A stretch of 64,000 nucleotides of DNA from Astrocystis sublimbata (Eukaryota > Ascomycota > Sordariomycetes > Xylariales > Xylariaceae). The notes beneath the pieces are model-generated. The model was not told where the DNA came from. It searched no databases and was given only the letters and a program-made list of their open reading frames with translations. The position numbers were made by a program, and so were the translations under genes. Location: contig JAJNNY010000019.1 of assembly GCA_022453515.1 (NCBI GenBank), forward strand, positions 62,001 through 126,000, in the 5' to 3' direction. Positions within the stretch are counted from its first letter, which is position 1, and the number at the start of each line of letters is the position of its first letter. Positions 61,132 to 64,000 of the stretch are shown one piece after another.

Positions 61132-64000
61132 CTATTCCCTTCGTCCAGCCTGTCCTTCGCGAACAGCAGCAAGGATGAGCTCCTTGGCCTTCTCACAACC
61201 TTCCCGAGAGCCTAGAATCTCAATGGCCTCGTCTCTTGCCTGGTCGCGTGGGACATTGATCTTGCAGCCACTCTGTTTGCGGATGGCGTTGACCTTGGAA
61301 CCACCAGTGCCAATAACAAGACGGTAGGTCGACGGGTCCGGGAGAACCAGATAGCCAGTGCTATTGTTCTTCTGCGCCTGTTCAAGAGCCGAGGCGATAG
61401 CTTTCTTGGCCTTCTCGACGTTGTCCGTGTTACCGCTCAAAACCCAAGGAATATCACCATCTTCGGAGGATGTCACATCGACTATGACCCAGGAGTGTGC
61501 TTCAGCAGCCGCATCTTCGTCATCGGTGATGAGAGGGAGGGCGCCTGTATCGCCTCGAGTGTTCGGGGCCTTCGTCTTAGCAGGCGGGTTCTGGCCGGCA
61601 TGATCAACCGTGACTTTGTGATCATTACGTAATCGTCGGAAAAATTGACCATTGTCTGAGATGGCGTTGTGATATTTCCGAGGAACTTGGACAGTTTCTC
61701 CATGAGATGCCTTAGCCAAATCTGAGATGTGCTCCTTGGCCTTCTCGACGTCGGCAGGCAAACCGACGATCTTAACTCCGGTTAAGCCACTTCCCTGTCG
61801 AGGGATGTCAATGGACACATTGAATTGTGATTCAAGTTGCCGTTTGGCCTCGCCACCACGCCCAATGAGTGTTCTGTGCTTCTCGGTTGGTACATCCAGA
61901 GTCTCCGTGACCTGGCTTTCGCGCTGGGAAACGAATGCTTCAATGCTGGCCACGATCTTGTCGACAACGTCACGAAGTCCCTCGATCCGGATGCCATTAC
62001 CGTCCGCATCCTGTCTGGGAAACTGGACAGTTCGAGCTTGCAGACGCCGATCCTCCGGCCCGCCGGCTTTGATGACCATGTCACGCAGGGTAGAACCTAT
62101 TAATATGTTAGAAAGATGCAACTCCCTAGCTTTTCTGAATGTATAAAAGCAACATACCTCCAGGTCCGATTAGGTTCTTGTGCCATTTGCGGTCCACTTC
62201 TATCGTCTTGGAAACAGTGTCATCGAAGACAGCTTTCTTCTCCTCGAGAATCTTCTTGGCTTCGGCAACTTGTTGCTTACTTCCACGGATAGTGATCTCG
62301 ACTATGCCGTCCACAGCCTCGGCCTTGTCATTGGGAATATCAATCCTTGCCCCAGTAGTCTGGCGAAGTTCGTCCATGGCGCTACCACCTGAGCCAATCA
62401 ACGACGGCAGTTGCTTCTGTTGTACAGCCAGCGTTTCACTGAACGCATGCTCTCGAAGGTACTGATACAAGGAAAAGATTTCGTCCCGGGCGGCATCTGC
62501 GCCCTTCTTGGATCCTCTAATTGTGACTTCGTCAGGAGCTTGTTGTCGTCGAGGCTTACCGGCTTCGCTTGCGGCGTCAGCTCCGGACTCGTCATCCTTC
62601 GCAGGCTTAACGGTCTTGGGGAAGTTGATATGAACACCATATCGAGTCTGCAACCGGAGGATTTGGCTGCCCTGGGCGCCGATAAGTTCCCTGTGATACT
62701 TGGGTTCAATCTTGAGGCTGTGGGTGGTCTCATCGGCCCATGACCGACCAAGCTGAAGAATGTGCGACTTCGCCTTCTCAGCTTTTGCCTTGGGTCCCTT
62801 GAGTTCCACTTCCCCATTCTGAACTTGGATGTCAACGTCGAACTTCTCGCGTAGTTCATTGATATGGCTACCAGACTTGCCAATTAGATGGTTGGCAAAC
62901 TTCTGTGGAAACTCGAACTTGGTGGTGAAGCCGCGTTCCTTTTCGTCTTCCTTCTCCTGTTCCACAAACGCGACAGATTTGTCGGCCAGCGTTTTCACGC
63001 TCGAAGCAGGACCTCGCATAGTCACGGTCGTGCCTTTAACACTGACCCGAACAGGAATGTCACCGGCAGCCCGGATTGTTGCGTCCTGTTCCTTCTTGAC
63101 GAATTTGCGTAGCTTCTCTTGGAACCTAGACTGAAGTTAGTATTGCTTAGAGAGAAAATCACAAAACCGGTCACTTACTTTACTGGAACCTCAAGAGTAA
63201 ATGTTTCGATCTTCTCCTGTTTGTTGATAAGATCAAGGATGTGAGATCGTGCCTGCTGGAGTCCTTGCTGGAAGGTGCGTAGCTCCGCAGCAGTGGGTGT
63301 TTTCTGCGGAACCTCGTACGCATCTCCGACTTCGGGTCCTTCGTATACTAGGAGAACAGGTAGTTCGGCGTCCGGCGCATCTGGAATGACCATGTGAACG
63401 CCAAACGAGTCTTGCACCTTAGGTCTGATGTCACTACGTAGGTAGGAGTGGAAGAAGCGATCAACTGGAACGCTGGCTAATCGTGACGGCGGGTGACTGC
63501 CGACAATGGAGATCATCTCCTTCTGTGCTTTGAGAGCATTCTTTCCTTCCCGAGCGTAAAGCTGCCAAGGACTGCTGATACCACTGGTGTATGGTGTGTG
63601 TATATTGATCTTATACAAGTTCTCAAGTCGGACAATTTCCTTCCTCTGGCGGAGGTAGCGGGCAATATCCCGCGTGTAATCAGACTCGCTACCTGGGGTA
63701 TGGCGATGATGCTTCGCAGGGTTGAACGGAGAGCTATGCACCTGGGTAGCCAGCTCCATAGCTTTTTCGAGGCCATTTGCGACATCGTCGGCCTGGCCGA
63801 CGACGGTGACAGTTTCAACACCGGGTTCGCTGGGCAGGATCACAACGCACTTTGTATCAGCAAAGAACTCGTCTGACGGAATACCCCGTTCTCCGATGAT
63901 GAATTGGTGGGTGCCTTGGCTGATGTCCACTTGGTCCATGTGTAGTTGATTCTGCAACTCTTGCACACGGCGCTCGATGGCAGCTCTTGCAGCCTGAACT
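61132..64000 (-). CDS. SCP160: Vigilin/SCP160 multi-KH RNA-binding protein, 5' end outside window
   Basis: Polysome- and ER-associated RNA-binding protein. Exons read so far (minus): from the window edge to 63179, 63125-62158, and 62096-61132; introns 53 and 61 bp. The first exon or exons lie beyond base 64000. Successive KH domains show GxxG loops: LIGKSGSHINELREKF, LIGAQGSQILRLQTRY, LIGSGGSAMDELRQTT, LIGPGGSTLRDMVIKAGG (the loop is split by the second intron), [16 protein letters not shown], a degenerate AISDNGQFFRRLRNDH and VIGTGGSKVNAIRKQSG last. The upstream part (IIGERGIPSDEFF, SGISSPWQLYAREG) contains degenerate KH units. This arrangement of many good and a few worn KH domains is that of vigilin and SCP160. 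Stop TAG at 61132-61134. Confidence 0.94.

Overview
This window is nuclear DNA of a filamentous ascomycete, most likely a Sordariomycete (Glomerellales or Hypocreales by protein similarity; this is inference). The reasons are short spliceosomal introns of 48-127 bp with GTRNGT donors, CTRAC branch points and YAG acceptors, well-spaced single genes on both strands with no operons, and protein families typical of filamentous fungi (DUF1996, DUF3669, Clp1-like, choline sulfatase, GWT1, proteinase K-like S8 protease). I rebuilt the gene models by reading exons across introns; frames were checked by summing exon lengths.

Layout from left to right: a partial subtilisin-like protease (minus strand, 3' end off the window); about 5.3 kb without a supportable gene; a ZIP-family zinc transporter (minus); a secreted DUF1996 protein (plus) followed by a damaged small Cys-rich reading frame; a DUF3669 gene carrying an in-frame stop (minus); Mediator subunit MED8 (minus); choline sulfatase (minus); 3.4 kb of intergenic DNA; a PQ-loop MPDU1-like membrane protein (minus); an AT-hook/chromodomain protein (minus); RIC8 (minus), divergent from RIF1 (plus); a Clp1-like protein (minus); a decayed gene remnant; GWT1 (plus); glucose-6-phosphate 1-epimerase (minus); an orphan PPxY protein (plus); a possible 58-residue membrane peptide beside long G and C runs; a berberine-bridge-type FAD oxidase with a damaged 5' end (plus); an ataxin-10-like protein (plus); a Ser-rich orphan (minus); RSC9 (plus); and a partial vigilin/SCP160 multi-KH protein (minus, 5' end off the window).

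The genes do not form one pathway. Housekeeping genes (MED8, RIF1, RIC8, GWT1, epimerase, RSC9, SCP160) are mixed with secreted or accessory genes (protease, DUF1996, sulfatase, FAD oxidase). The accessory part shows decay: a premature stop, frameshifts and lost starts in at least three loci. Intergenic DNA repeatedly carries a short palindrome-like word (TACCTAGGTA and variants). I found no tRNA, rRNA, CRISPR array, intact transposon or clustered novel system. The most useful leads are the compact chromodomain/AT-hook protein, the decayed loci, the small spliced membrane peptide, and the intergenic palindrome family.
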